Assembly (NCBI GenBank): GCA_032433595.1
Contig: JASWJB010000128.1
Location: 46,267 to 110,266 of the forward strand
Length of the DNA: 64,000 bases
Reading direction: 5' to 3'
Source of the DNA: Conoideocrella luteorostrata
Taxonomy: Eukaryota > Ascomycota > Sordariomycetes > Hypocreales > Clavicipitaceae
The notes under the pieces were generated by a model. The model ran no database searches, had not been told where the DNA came from, and worked only from the letters and a program-made list of their open reading frames with translations. A program made the translations under genes and the position numbers. This document shows positions 34,543 through 48,016 of this stretch, one piece after another; positions within the stretch are counted from its first letter, which is position 1, and each line of letters starts with the position of its first letter.

Positions 34543-35807
34543 TCATGAGAGATACAATTTTCCCTTGATAAGCTCCAGAACCTGTCGAATACCATCATCA
34601 AGGTCGCCCAAAGCCAAACATCCATCTATCCAAGCTCCCGTCTTATGGCCGAGCTCTGCCTTGTCCGTCGTGGTATCCAATTTCTCTTCCAAACGTGCCA
34701 ATACATCACGCAGGCCACGTGCAAAATCGGCAGTGTTAGGGTGCACCCCAGCGATGGGTTGTCTAATGTAGCAGCTGCAAGTGGAGGGGTGGTTCGGGAA
34801 CTGTTCCTCGAGGGCATGCAGTACATGCTGAGAGACCTTGGGCTGAACTGACAAGTTCTTGAACGAGGCAAACATGAGGAAGAATGTCTCTGCGACTTCG
34901 GGAGAGTAGAACGCTTGCTTTCTTGATATGTCAAAAATTGCCATCGGTATGGCACCATCCATGGCAGGGTTGGACTTGAGTTGCTCCGATGCTCGTTTGT
35001 CAATGACCTTGACCTGTGCTTTTGATGGCTCTGGCAACAAATTGTTGTCCTCATCCTCATTCTCATCGTCGCTATCCACAATGCGAAGCTCATCGTCATC
35101 ATCTACCCGATCGGGCCGCAGAGCATCCGCGCCCTTCGTTTCCTTGCGCTTGTCCACCTTCACCAACCAATCCATCTCACACTTGGCATATTCGACCCAG
35201 ATTTTGCAGTCCTGGGGACAGAACCGGCAACCTCTCATGAAAAATCCTCGGGCAGAAGCCATATCACCATGCCTTGCAGATCGTCGTCCAGCCAGAACCC
35301 AGAGACCTGAATCTGTAGGCATCATCCGAAGAGCGCCTGTCATGGTCTTGCGCCAGCGCTTGGCAGCCTTGACACTGGCTGTGTAGGACAAGTACTCACG
35401 CCAGAGCTCACCACTGCCGGGATGTCTGTTAACGGCTCGCTCGTAGATGGACATTACGCGGGCTTGTCCTGCATGTGCGGAGTTGAGGTGGTGAATTTTG
35501 AGGCGCTTGCACCGCTTGTTTCGGAGGGTTTCGAGAGACTGTTCCCATTTTGCGTAGGTAGACCATTGTGATGGTAGGTTGCCCGGTGATAGAACTCTGT
35601 GTTCGTGATCGTTGCGCTTCTGAACAATGGTTCGTAGTTCGTCCTGATACAATGTGGTGCGTTAGAAGAATTCCTACAGGCGGAACGAATTGTCTTGTTG
35701 CAAATGCGTGGACAAACCTTGGAAAATATTTCTTTCTCTTCCCACTCGCGGAGTTGAGGAACGGACCGCTCGAGGTAAAATCTCGCCTTGTCTGCGACGC
35801 CAGCCAT
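34543..35807 (-). CDS. UTP6: UTP6, U3 snoRNP / small-subunit processome component
   Basis: Utp6 is a HAT-repeat subunit of the UTP-B module of the SSU processome, needed for 18S pre-rRNA processing in the nucleolus. Two exons, 35807-35718 and 35643-34543, with a 74-nt GTTTGT intron, encode 396 residues. The start MAGVADKARFYLERSVPQLREWEEKEIFSK is the hallmark of the family; the second exon continues DELRTIVQKRNDHEHRV. HAT-like repeats are visible (WSTYAKWEQSLETLRNKRCK, VMSIYERAVNRHPGSGELWR, ARGFFMRGCRFCPQDCKIWV). An acidic insert (DSDDENEDEDNN) lies near residue 235. It is divergent from CWH43, with 608 bp between starts. Confidence 0.95.
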
Positions 35808-36415
35808 TTTGGCTGTGACTAAATCGAGTACCTCCCTGAAATATACTGTCCCGGAGCTTACCCCCTGTGTTGTCGTTGATGCGACTCGTTCAAGCAAGCA
35901 GCTAATGGCTGGAAGTTTTTTGTGAGGCTACTAAAGATCTGAAATTTTAGCGGGGCAAAGCCCACTCAGCCTTGCTGCCGGCCTCTGGGGCTGTCAGTCA
36001 GACTGCAACAGGGTCGGGTCCCACCAGCAGTTGCCTGACCTGTTTGCCTGTTCCCCTTGTCGAGCAGCCACCAGACTACGGAGTAATAACTCGTGTCTTC
36101 CGCTCAAACTCCTCAGGGGTTTCATCGATTTATGCCGTTTTAGGCCTGAGAGCCCCTGGGTTCTGTTCCTCGCGTCCAACTCGCCCGCTCCGTGTATCGC
36201 ATGCAAGGGTGTTGAACTGACACGCGTGCCACATCGCCAGAGCTTCCGAGGTTCTCTGTTGGTCACAAATCCGTTCTTACCACTGCTTCCCTTCGTCCTC
36301 AATCGTTTCTCGTTGCTCCGGCTGACCTGTGTCCCGAGCCGGATATCCCGGATGGTACTGTAATTGATTTCAACTTCTTTCATTCACTCAGATTTCCCTT
36401 TCTATTCCCATCGCC
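35808..36415. promoter_or_regulatory. Divergent promoter region, UTP6 / CWH43
   Basis: It contains one exact TACGGAGTA at 36077-36085 and a pyrimidine-rich leader just before the CWH43 ATG. No other site is recognised. Confidence 0.5.
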
Positions 36416-39400
36416 ATGTCCAAGTACAAGGACAAGGAGGGCGGCGTTGTCCTCAGCTTCGGGGGACAGTGGGTGAGCTGGGCGCACACCACCATTGCTT
36501 ACAGTGAGTATCTGTTCTACTCACGCGTACTAATAACCGCAGGCTAGATGCAATAGCTTGAAGGGCGACGACGATGAAATGTCAATAGATTCTAACTGAT
36601 GTCGGTAGCTGCCTTCCTGAGCGCATTGATTGTTGGCGTTTCTTTGCACTACCACAAGATCGTCCAAAATGAGTTCTACGGGTATCCCCAGGAGTGGTTC
36701 CCGTCCGTATCTGCGACAATTGGCGATCGATATCCCGAGAGATCATTCTTCATGCTTTTTATCGCCATTACATCTGGTACGGTCCATATATTTTTACTGT
36801 ATCGCTGTCTAGCGGCCGGAACTAATAGTAATAAGGACCTCGATTTGCACTCGTCGGGCTCTTCTACCTCTTGACCCGAAAACCCGGCACCAAGCTCCCT
36901 GGCACTATTGCAACAATGGGTGTACTCCGAACCCTGACTTGCGGTGGCTGGACGTATATTACATCGACCGACGATCACGATTGGCACGACATTCTCATGA
37001 TTTCGTACATCGTCTTCACCCTGCCTTGGACCCTTGGATGCATTGCTCTAAGCCCACCGAACCCCGAGGCTATAAAGTATCGAAAATACCTCAGCGGTGC
37101 TTTCTTCGGAACTTTGGTGCCTCTGATTTACTTTTTCATACAGCACAAGGTCCATCGTGTAGCTGGAGGTTCGTCTTGGTTGACAATCTTGAATGACGCG
37201 GATCACGGCTAATATGATTATTCAGCTTACACAATCTACGCATTCTTTGAGTGGGCATTAATCCTATTCGATGTTGGTTTTGATGCCGTCACAGCCTTGG
37301 ATTTTAACACGTTTGAAGTCGTTGTTAGGGATATCAAGGGTTTGAGCAAGGGGTACGTCCAATGGCTTCCGAGATAGCACAGTGTACTTGTTCAGTTAAG
37401 TCCAATAAACTTGTTTTCGGTTCATGCTCTAAATATATCTTGCAGTGATAACCGCTCGTCTGTTCCGTCTGCCGTCATGGAGAAGGAGTAAGTACATCTT
37501 ACTATCTGGTATATGATCCGCTGCTAATTTTTTTGAATCTAGAAAGGAAAAGGTCACGGGTGGACTTTTTACTCTGCGTTATACCTGGTCCGAGGCTTTG
37601 GATACAGTTGCTGATGTCTACCATGGAGTAAGTGGTATTTGTCGCCCACGTTCGATCCATCTCTAACCCCTTTTTAGTTTGTTTTCTGGTCAATGCTGAC
37701 TAGCTTGGGTCTTGTTGTGTGGTGTAAGTGCTCCTTGTGCCGTTCTGTGGCGCATCCTCAGACAGGATCGACCGATTGACCTTTGATAGACTTCCCTCTT
37801 TGGCATATGGGCATTTCTGGCTACGAGGCATTCGTCCTGGTGTCCATCTCACCTCTTCTTCTCGTTGGACCTCTGCGATCCATCATTGTTAGAAACCAGC
37901 GAATCGTCCACCTTCTTTCCCTTTCTGGAGTCGCAGCCTACCTGGTTCTGGACCCCGCTCGCCGTCTTTTCACGGTTGGATTCGGTGTTGCCATGTCAAC
38001 AATGGGCTGGGTTGCTACTCTTCATGCCGAGTCGCTTCATGAGGCGAGATTTGAGTCCAAGCTTCTCGGGTTGCTTGTTGGCCTGATCCTCTCTTCTACT
38101 GCCAAGTTTGCTTGGCAGACGAACAATCCAATCTGGCCCATTATGCACGAGGCCAATGGTGGATGGAATCTTACTGGGCTGGTCCTTGGAGTTTTGGCTG
38201 CTCTGCGCTTCACTCGTAAAGCCCCTCTGACAAGCGGCTCCTCTGATGGTATCCAAAAGGGCTCAACTGTCCTTTCTGCCTGTGGTATTGGTGGTGTCTT
38301 CTTCGGAATGCACTCTTTACTCTCTGATACCAGCACCATGATTCTCTGGGTGTGGGAGGGATTTCCTGTCCGTGGCCCGTATTTCTCCACACATGGTTGG
38401 TGTACTCTGGCCGCCATGTCGGCTGGTGTTTTCATCGGAATCCACAAGCCGTCTGTTGCGGGAAGCTGGGCAACGTACGCTGTCGGCACTGCTGGTGCCA
38501 TGGTGCTGACTTTCTTTAGCCATTGGTTAGGATACTATGGCGCTCTTGTCATTGCAGTATACCTGATGGCTGTTGCTGTTCCGCTCCTTGCTAATGCTTC
38601 CAAAAAGAGCCCTGCAAGTACTTTTGGACTCGGATTCTTCATCTACGTGTTTCTGGTCCTGTTCCACGTTTGGGTGGTTGCGTATGCCTTTGTGCCGGGC
38701 GGCCCCCTTGTCCGTGAGCATACAGATTGGATCATGTACAGCATGATGGGATTGATTGGCGCTGGCGTTTACGACTACAACTCATCTAAGCCACGCAGAC
38801 TGCAGCCCCGTCGGCCGTCTTCTTCACAGCATAAAAAGTACTTCAGCTGCGCCACCATCATTGTGAACATTCTCTTCTTATGCGCTGCTTTTATGCGATT
38901 CCCTACCAATGACTACAAGCCATACCACGCAAAGGACCGCGTTCTTACGGCTGGTATTTGGACCATTCACTTCTCACTTGATAATGATATGTGGTCCTCC
39001 GAGTATCGCATGCGGGACCTCATCAAGGAGCTTGAGCTTGATGTGGTCGGCCTTCTGGAGTCCGATCTCCAGCGCATCATTATGGGCAACCGTGATACCA
39101 CTCAATTCTTGGCTGAGGACCTGGGCATGTACGTTGACTTCGGCCCTGGCCCCAACAAGCACACTTGGGGTGCTGCCCTCCTTTCCAAGTTCCCTATTGT
39201 TGAATCCAAGCATCATCTTCTTCCCAGCCCTGTCGGCGAGTTAGCCCCCGCCATTCATGCCACACTGGATGTGTATGGTGAACTTGTTGACGTCTTTGTC
39301 TTCCACTCTGGTCAAGAAGAAGACCCTGAGGATAGACGTTTACAGTCTGAATATCTCGCAGAGCTGATGGGCTCCACACCACGACCAGCTTTTCTTCTCA

Positions 39401-39774
39401 GTTATCTCGTAACGAAACCTCTAGAGGGCAACTACAACACCTACGTCAGCCAAAAGTCTGGCATGCACGACGTCGACCCAACCGATTGGGACCGATGGTG
39501 CGAATATATCCTCTTCAAGAAGCTCAAGCGTGTCGGTTACGCTCGTGTGAGCCGAAGCACCATTACCGATACGGAACTGCAGGTGGCCAAGTTTGTCATT
39601 CCAGGCTCTTCCGCCGAGGCTCATCAGCTGGATTCAGTATCTGCCGAGGAACGTAATCGCCGCGTGCAAGAGCACGAGGTCCCCGAAGGCTGGAAATTCC
39701 CTGCTATGTTTAGAGGACATGGCGTCAGAGATCACAGATATCATGTTTTCGATGAGCCTAGATACTTCAATTAA
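36416..39774 (+). CDS. CWH43: CWH43, GPI-anchor lipid remodelling protein
   Basis: Cwh43 exchanges the diacylglycerol of GPI anchors for ceramide in the ER/Golgi membrane and affects cell-wall integrity. Eight exons are inferred: 36416-36503, 36609-36776, 36836-37168, 37226-37352, 37446-37487, 37543-37627, 37678-37723 and 37790-39774, giving 957 residues, close to the yeast protein. The N-terminal part matches the PGAP2-like region ([55 protein letters not shown]). A long multi-pass block follows. From about residue 685 the endonuclease/exonuclease/phosphatase-like domain begins ([31 protein letters not shown]). The single polypeptide joins the two parts, as in yeast. All introns have GTRNGT-like donors except the GTTCGT of intron 3. 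Confidence 0.95.
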
Positions 39775-42085
39775 GATAGAAGGAGGCCCAAACTAGGACA
39801 GATTAAAAGAGATATTTTTTATTTAAATTTTTCGTCCGTCCTAGAGTAATCTTACTATGTAGAAAAAAAGCGATTAGATACAGGCTATATTAATATCTTG
39901 CCAGAGAATATTAACTAATAATTCCTTTTCACACAATAGAACTTACGGATTTGCATTGTGTGGCAGCTTGCGGCGACGTGTGGTGGCGTGCGAGTCAGAT
40001 GGTGGCATCATTAGAGCGGCAGTATAAACACGGCGGCGGCAGCACCATAAAAAACGACAATAATAAACGAAAATAAACAAGAAGGTTTGTGCGTGCACTC
40101 GTGACTGTGTTCGCCGTAAGTCTATGAGGGACAACAAGTTTTTTTTTCTTTTTTTCTAAAACATAAGTTCTAAGCTTAATAAGATAGACTTTAAGTTTAT
40201 GCGCATAGCTTCCCTGCACGATGGATAACTAAACAGAGCAGTTTTTAATTGCGCCTAAGAGAGATTAAGAGCATTGTGATATTAAGTTTAACCCTCCCCC
40301 ACGCATAAGAACAAATTACTGTATTTGTTCTGTTTACCCTGCAAGGAAGATATTTGTAGTATAAGCTTCAAGCCTCTCTGCCCTGGATGTCTCGATTAAT
40401 TTGTCGACACCTTAACTGGTACCTGCAGTGGGGGTTGTATCCGCCAAGAAAAGTGAGACAGAATCTAATGGATGCCGTACGCTTGTACAGGTTACTTTTG
40501 CAGGTTAGTTCGTACATTGATGTCTCACAGTGAATGTGCTCGCTTGATGTAGATTGCTCTGCCACGCGCCTGACACCTTGTCTGCCAGACAATGACGGAA
40601 ATGCTGACAAGAATGTTAAAAAAAAAAAGGTGTCTCACTTGACAATCTCGGGGAACCATTCTTTGATGCCCACCAAACGCAGTCTACCACCTGTGGCTGC
40701 ACCTCACGTCCCATTTGCAATTCTCCCATCAGTACTCCGTACATGTGAACACATCTACGGAGTCGACATCCAGATGTAATGCATGTTATTTCGCCAAATT
40801 ATATTAAAACGGCAAAAGGTACGGAGTACAATTGTTTTCGTTAATGCCTTCGTGTGGGGATTGACGGAGCTGTGGAGTCGACAACCGTGGGCATGGCGGG
40901 TCTCTGGGTACCACTACGCCGTAGAGCGCTGGAACCAGCGGCAGTCGACGGGACATCTGGGCCTGGAGCCCCACAAATTCCGGGGGCTTAGGCGCGGAAG
41001 ACAGGCGGAATTGCTTCCAACACCGGCTTAAGTTGAGATCACGCGGTGCCTTGCTGACCTTGTGGCCACGATAGGATCCTACTTCAGCCAGTAGAATGGC
41101 AGACTCGAAGCGTGGCAGCCGGTGGCTGCGGAGAAGATAAGCTGCTTGATTTATGACCGTACTTACAGTCTTATAGCCCCTGTTTCACTTATTGAACATC
41201 TGTGCTCCGTATCAGCAGTGGTTCTTTTTTGGCCGAAGCAATCCGCACATCCACCACGTTTAGCATGACCTTTTCTACCGGACGGTGACAAGGACGAAGA
41301 GATGAGATCCAGCTTCGAGGCTATGTACCCCGTATGCGTGCGTGTGTATTGTTGATCCGGTACTTCTAATTGATTGATCCCTCTCTCAATGCTAGATAGT
41401 AGACGCAGTCACGGCACTTGCCAAACTGGTGGAATGGTCGGTCAGCTGCTCAGTAGCCGTCGAATTGTTCATTTGCTCTGCTCCGTACGGAGTACAGAGC
41501 TTTGCAAGCCTCTCAGCACTTGCTTCCTTTTTCCAGCGGTGATTCACCCTGCCTTCAGCGCAAGTGGCCGACAGTTCCGACGAATCCGTTCCAGCAGGGT
41601 TGTTAGTTATGTACGTGCCGTGTCTTGCGTGCCCTGTGTAATCATTTTGATGCAAGACACACGCAACCGGTGGCTCCGTTGATCCAACCAATCCCCGACC
41701 CTAGCCGCCCACACAGAGAGTCTCCTCCCTCCAAGGGCGCCGTAAAATGCCCCGGACCTCCCCTAGAAACACCAGCCTCTAGCGCGCCTGCCAACCTAAT
41801 CGATAAGCGTCATCCCCCGTCTGTGTCTGTGCCGTGGAAAGCCGCATGCATCTCTAATCGGCGAGATTTCACTCGTCACACACCACGAGATTTTTTGCCT
41901 AGCTGACCGCGGTCTTCGTGGAGGGCCTGGGCTTTGTGGAGAGGGAAGCGAAAAGGAAGAGGGGGGCTGGTTTAGATAGGCTTTGAATTTGTTTAAGAGA
42001 GTTTTGCGCGACCCTCCATGTCCTCGGGCACCTTGTTTTCTTTTACACTCTTATCTCGGTTTGAACTGCTTCACATAGAAAAAAG
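39775..42085. other. Intergenic, low-complexity and 9-mer-rich
   Basis: No gene is seen over 2.3 kb. Exact 9-mers lie at 40733-40741, 40820-40828 and 41486-41494, with near-matches at 40757 and 41207. 39800-39930 and 40140-40210 are AT-rich. The last ~150 bp are pyrimidine- or T-rich and are the likely P450 promoter and leader. Confidence 0.55.
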
Positions 42086-44056
42086 ATGGAGCTCGACTTG
42101 GGACATTTGTGGATGTACCTGGGGCTGCTTGTGGGGGCTGGTGCGCTCTACGTAAGTTGTTCCTTCTGACTTTATACGAATAGATACCTATGTTGTGGTG
42201 ATGATGGTGTGCTTGAGAGGAGGAGCTGGAACTGCTGGCGTGAAAGAACGAAGTCAAGTGCTTGTGGCTGCGGCCGTGTCGCTCGCAACCCGACGAGCTC
42301 TGTAGCAGCACCATTTCATGCATACATATCACACCTTGGAGAAGCCGATCTGTGCAACCAGAATTTCCCAGAATGCTAACGCGAATCTTGTATTTCTGCA
42401 GACTTTCGGCCTGGTCGTGTACAGAGTCTTCTTCCACCCTCTGGCCAAGTATCCTGGTCCTTTCCTGGCCAAGATTACTGATGCGTACCAACTCTACCAC
42501 GCTTACAAGGGCGATCGCCACCTCGAGTTCTGGCGCATGCATCAGAAATACGGTAAGATTCCTCTAGGCAGAACTGAACCGTAAAACCCTTTGCCGATTT
42601 TAAAAACGACCGTCATCCCCCCCCCCTACGTTCTTCCGAATCGCGAATATCGGAGTCATGGCTAACCTTCGCGCTCACAGGCAAGGTTGTCCGATTCGGC
42701 CCCAACTGCGTCTCCTTCAACTCCAACCAGTCCCTCAAGGAAATCTATGGTTTCCGATCCAACGTTCGCAAGGCCGAGTTCTACGATGCCTTTGTTCACC
42801 CAGCTGCCAACACTCACAACACCCGTGACAAGGATGTCCATGCTCGCAAACGTCGTGTTTTATCCCACGCCTTCTCTGAGAGTGCCATGAAGGAGATGCA
42901 GCGCTACATCCTGGGCAATGTCCGTACATTCTGCGAGCAGATTGGCCTGAACGATGGCGGCGTTGATGCCAAGGGCTGGACAAAGCCTCGTAACATGAGC
43001 GACTGGTGCAACTACCTCGCTATGGATATTCTCGGTGATCTTAGCTTTGGCAAGGCTTTCCACATGCTTGAGAAGCCCGACAATAGGTTTGCACTGGAGC
43101 TCGTCGAAGCCGCTACAACCAGACATCTCATCTGTGGCACCATGCCCATTGTTGATAAGCTCAAGATTGACAAGTTCTTGTTCCCCAAGCTGGCGGCTGG
43201 TCGCGCGAGATATATGGCCTACAGCAAGGGTCAGCTCACGGAGCGTACTAAGCTTGGTGAGGAGACTGACCGCCGCGACTTTTTCTACTACCTTCTCAAG
43301 GCTCGTGATCCCGAAACCGGCCAAGGTTTTAGCACTCCTGAACTCTGGGGCGAGTCCAACTTGCTCATCATTGCTGGCTCCGACACTACCTCTACCGCCA
43401 TGGCATCTACTCTGTTCTATCTCGTCCGCAACCCTCACGCTCTGAAGCGAGTGACCGAGGAGATCCGCAACAAGTTCAACGATGTTGAGGAGATTATTCA
43501 CGGACCCCTTCTTGGATCCTGCACCTACCTTCGAGCCTGTGTCGACGAAGCCATGCGTCTCTCTCCTTCCGTTGGAGGCATTCTTCCCCGCGAAGTCCTG
43601 GCCGGTGGTATGACCATCGACGGCCACACCCTTCCACAAGGCACCGTTGTTGGCACTCCCCACTATACTATTCATCACAACGAGAATTATTACCCTGTAC
43701 CGTATGGATACGCCCCTGAGCGATGGTTGCGAGGTGAAGTTAATCCCTTGAATGGCAAAACCATGACCGACGACGATGTCGCCTTAGCTCAAAGCGCCTT
43801 CTGCCCCTTCTCTGTTGGACCCCGTGGTTGCATCGGGAAGGGCCTCGCCTACGTTGAGATGACCACTACGCTTGCTCGCACCATGTACCTCTACGATCTG
43901 CGGAGAGCCATTGGCGTTGTTGACCCTGGTGAGGGCCGCGCTGATCTTGAATGGGGGCGTCATCGTGAGACCGAGTTCCAGCTGATAGATACGTTTACCA
44001 GCGCCAAGAAGGGACCCATGGTTGAGTTTAGGAGAGCCGAGAAGGCTCAAGGCTAG
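42086..44056 (+). CDS. Cytochrome P450 monooxygenase, substrate unknown
   Basis: Membrane-anchored haem-thiolate monooxygenase of the ER. Three exons, 42086-42151, 42402-42552 and 42681-44056, encode 530 residues. The N-terminal anchor [15 protein letters not shown] is followed by [16 protein letters not shown], the proline-rich hinge typical of fungal P450s. The I-helix oxygen-activation motif is AGSDTTST (Asp307), the K-helix ExxR is EAMR (Glu362, Arg365), and the haem loop is [12 protein letters not shown] with the cysteine ligand at about 456. All catalytic motifs are intact. Overall style (benzoate-4-monooxygenase or trichothecene-hydroxylase-like) is a guess. No biosynthetic gene lies within several kilobases, so it stands alone. 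Intron 1 is unusually long for this window (250 nt). Confidence 0.93.
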
Positions 44057-45534
44057 TTGGAGACCATGAAGTAGCATAAATGGCGGATAGTGCACTTATC
44101 TCTAAGCCGAACTCATGACGGGGGCTGAGGGAAAGGGTAAAATATTTTATTTATCTATACGGTGGCATCATATACGGCAAATTTCTGTTTGATTTTGCTT
44201 TGGGTTTAACAAAACTTTATGGTTGGGTTTTGAAGGCTAGTTATGATAGTGTCGAGAATCAAGACACATGAAAGAGTATGAAAGCTGGTGCTCAAAAATA
44301 TCTCAAACTTTCGTGGATTGTGAGACTGGCTATAAGTCTAAAAGAGTTGTTTGTCTCGTTGTGCATTGTTACTTTCGTTTTGAGTGCAATTCATGTGCAA
44401 GATGTTAATAAAGGTGATGCTCCATATGAAGATGCAATTCCGACTGACTCGTCAGCTGGCATCTCGATTTAGCGTGCGTAGATGATTTAGGTAGTGGAAA
44501 CCTCATCATACCAGACGATGCCCAGGAAATAACTTATTCATGATGGTGTCAGGGGACAGAGAGGACAGAGCTTTAAGCTCTTCCTATCGCATACCTCTGG
44601 AAAGTTAACGATAATAACTTCATACTAGACGATGCCGACGGAATGAACGGTTACGACATGAAACCTCCTGAAGTCAGCAACATTTCGCTAGTTGTCCTGA
44701 CAATATGTGCCTTTACCAGCTGCACGAAAAATAATAAAGAGCCCCGCTGTGTCGATAAGGTCGAGCACCTGTCGCATCGATGGGCTTTGGATCGACAGTA
44801 GGCACCTCTCACGCTGGTTATCGCATTCAAGGGGTCTGATTGGATGATACTGCTAGGCATAGATATTATAGATGATGAAAGAAGCAAGGCCCAAAGCGGC
44901 GTTGAGGAAAATGGCGCTCATTATTTGTCACAGGGTATATAAAATGCAATATTCACGCTATTAGTGTAGAGCTTCACCTTTGCTGAATTTTGTGACATTA
45001 TGTCCTAGCCGTCTGCGTCATTCAGAGCTACTAGTTAAATGTATCTGTGGGAATGCTAGGCTAACTGAAATATAAGACAATAGGGGGCTAAGTTCGCTAC
45101 CTATTTTACGTTGTACTAGAAATCCTCGCTATATAATTTTGACAAATCGCTACATTGCACTGGAGGTAGCTTATAAGAGGTTTGCTAGGTTTTGGTCGGT
45201 TACGCGGGTCGCTAGAAGTCGTTAGATAAAAAAGGGGCAAAAGTGGAGAAAATGGGTTCGCGATAACATTTGCACTGAGGTCCCCACTAACTAAGGCAAA
45301 TAGCCAACCAAGGCTGGCAAGGCTGATGCCTTCCTTTCGCGTCTCCCAGATGCTTGACAACCATCCGAAGCGCCTCACGAAACGAACAGCTCCCCCACCC
45401 CGCAGATACGGCTGGCTTCTCTAGACAGTCCCGGAGCCTTATGTTTGGATGGCCGCATTACCCATCGACATGACGTTATAGACGACGGCGAATTCGTTAC
45501 TCGGACCCTTATTCGTCCAAACACTCTATGTAGC
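44057..45534. other. Intergenic, no gene called
   Basis: Only short open frames occur; one at 44278-44472 has a single hydrophobic stretch but no support. Two imperfectly matching segments around 44500 and 44620 share AGACGATGCC within similar flanks, a possible minor duplication. The last ~100 bp form the NUP42 leader. Confidence 0.5.
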
Positions 45535-47570
45535 ATGGCTTTGTGCAAATTCTACCAGCAGGGCAATTGCAAGTTTGGCAGTACGTCGTTCTGGATTCCG
45601 TTGCTCTTGTTCGGGGACTATACGCAGCCCGCTTAGTTTCTCAACTTTCAAGTCAGCACTCACGATGTGTCCGTACTTGAAAGTCATTGACCGTCAGCCT
45701 AGGTGCTTGTCGATTTGAACATCCCGGAGCTGCAAACAACCGAGGCCAGCCACAGAACCGGTTTGGCGTCCTCACATCGGCAGGAGGAGGCGGCAGCGGC
45801 AGTGGAGGATTGCAGGATGCGCTTGGTATGTGATGTCTGAGGCACAATCCTGATGACGGCGGTTGATTGACGATCTAACTTATCCGGTGCAGGGAGATAC
45901 AATATAACCACAGAGACGATCGAAAAGGATCTCACGAACGAGGCGCCGCAATGGATCCTGTCCGCTTACGCGCCTGGGCGGAATGCCCCAGAGCAGCTGT
46001 TCGGCGGATTTCCTCGGGAGCAGAGTTTTGAAGAGATGAGAATGCACTACCTTACGGCCAAGGCATCAGGAAACGAACAGCGAGCGGTGAGTGGCTATGT
46101 TGCTTTCAAATGGGACAATGCCATTAGACCTGGCGCTGACATATTCTACAGCTTAATGAAGCACAGGAAATTTATCAGAATGCCCAGCAACAGATGCAAA
46201 CCGCAGTTCGCAACGTCCAAGACGCTGCCCGTTTTATCGTTGAAGCTGAGAACAAGCATCCCAACAGAATAGATGTCTGCCGAGACGGAACGCATGGAGC
46301 CCCCTTTGGCGAGTTTTTAGTTGGAAAAAGACCGGTATCGATCGCCCAGCCGGAGCAGCAAGCAAACCCTTTCAACACGGCAATTAGTACCACCACAACA
46401 TCGTCCTTTGGTGGAACTGCTACCCAACCGACTCCAAGTGCCTTTGGACAGCCAACTGCCCTAGGACAACGGCCCAACCCTTTCGGCACTCCTGCTTTTG
46501 GACAACCTGCCCAACCAAGTTCAGGATTCAGTCAGCCTTCACAGACGCCATCAGCCTTCGGTCAAACGTCTGCGCAGCCACAGGCTTCCGCCTTCGGCCA
46601 GCCCTCACAATTGGGAGGTTCAGCTTTTGGACAGACTGCACCGACGACGTCAGCATTCGGACAAGCGTCAGCTCTGGGAGCCAAGCCAAATCCATTTGGA
46701 GCACCGGCATTTGGCCAGCCGGCGCAGCCTGCAAACTCTGCCGCTTCTTCAGGCAGTGCCTTTGGCCAAGTTGGACAAATGGGCGGTGTCAAGCCTAATC
46801 CTTTTGCTGCTGGTGCTGGTACTGGTGCTGGTGCTACTGGCAACAACTCAAGTCCGTTTGGGGCTATAAATAATAATAATGTGTCGGCGCCTGCCGCAAA
46901 CCCATTCGCAAGCTCAAACTCGACCCCGAACAACCCAACAGCGCATCCGTTCGCATCCAACCCGCTGAACCAAAGCAATAATACCAGTCAGCCAAGTCCC
47001 TTTGGCCAGCCTGGAGAGGCTGCTAAACCGAACCCATTTGCCGCAGCAAATACATCTAAGCCGCAACAATCTAGTAACCCTTTCGCACAGAATTCGCAAA
47101 ACCAAACCAACGATTCCTTTGGCGCAAACAAAACACCTAATCCATTCGGGCAAGCGGCCCCTCAACAGCAGAACCCCTTTGCCTCTGGTGGCCAACCACA
47201 GCAGACAGCTCCTCCGACTTCCGCTCCAGCAGGTGGAGGAAACCCATATGCACCGGGGAGCGCCAAACAACACCCTGCTCTTGAAAGCTATGCAAACAAG
47301 AACATGAACGGAACTCTTGCTTCCTTCAAAGGCAAACCCGTGACATACAAAGGCAATTTGCCCGGTATCAGGGCATTCGACGGCACTTGGACACGCATTT
47401 GGTTCCCAGGAGGTCCTCCTGCCTACTACAAAGATACGGAGCTGTTACCGGACCAATACGATGAGAAATCTCGGAATCAATGGGCGACCTTTGCTCAGAC
47501 GGGAGCTTTTGCCGATGGCATGATGCCGGAGCTCCCTCCTCCAAGGGAATGCACGTTATGGGACTTCTGA
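45535..47570 (+). CDS. NUP42: NUP42/Amo1-type nucleoporin with CCCH zinc finger and FG repeats
   Basis: Nuclear-pore component on the cytoplasmic side; Nup42 helps Gle1/Dbp5-dependent mRNA export. Four exons, 45535-45580, 45703-45825, 45893-46086 and 46152-47570, encode 593 residues. A single CCCH finger opens the protein (MALCKFYQQGNCKFG joined to SACRFEHPG; spacing C-x7-C-x5-C-x3-H), and intron 1 splits it. The block YNITTETIEKDLTNEAPQW and PGRNAPEQLFGGFPREQSFEE is the conserved N-terminal region. An FG-repeat domain rich in SAFGQ, PNPFG and PFA units spans about 170-480. The C-terminus (SFKGKPVTYKGNLPG, then FDGTWTRIWFPGGPP) is the conserved fungal ending, probably the Gle1-facing part. 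Confidence 0.92.
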
Positions 47571-48016
47571 TGGATTTAAGGCATGCTTTACGGCTGGGCA
47601 GCGACAAGGCGTTACAGCAAGGTGGGCTCGAGTTGTATGAGCAAATAGGCATTTTACGGCGTTGTAGGACCCGCATACATAAATTAGTGGAACTGGCTTG
47701 GATATAAGAGGCTACGATAGACATTCCCCAACACACTACAACGGAAAGCAGATTTACATTATAAAATTATTGGCAATTTCCAACATGTTTGTAGCTATCA
47801 GTTTTCTGTTTCCCGTAATGATGTGGAAAACATGAACATAAACAAGTCACATAGTTTCAAGAAAGGGGGGTTTCCCAGTTACAAAACGATGTCGAATCTC
47901 TTTCTTGCACACTCAGTGGTATTTAAACTGTCTGAGCTAACTATTGTATTCATATCCTCTACAATCAAGAAGAGGAAATCTCCGTCATACCATCCACAGC
48001 ATGCACCTGCATATGT
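47571..48016. other. Convergent 3' flanks of NUP42 and RPS20
   Basis: No gene is seen; AT-rich in the middle. It probably contains both polyadenylation regions. Confidence 0.6.
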
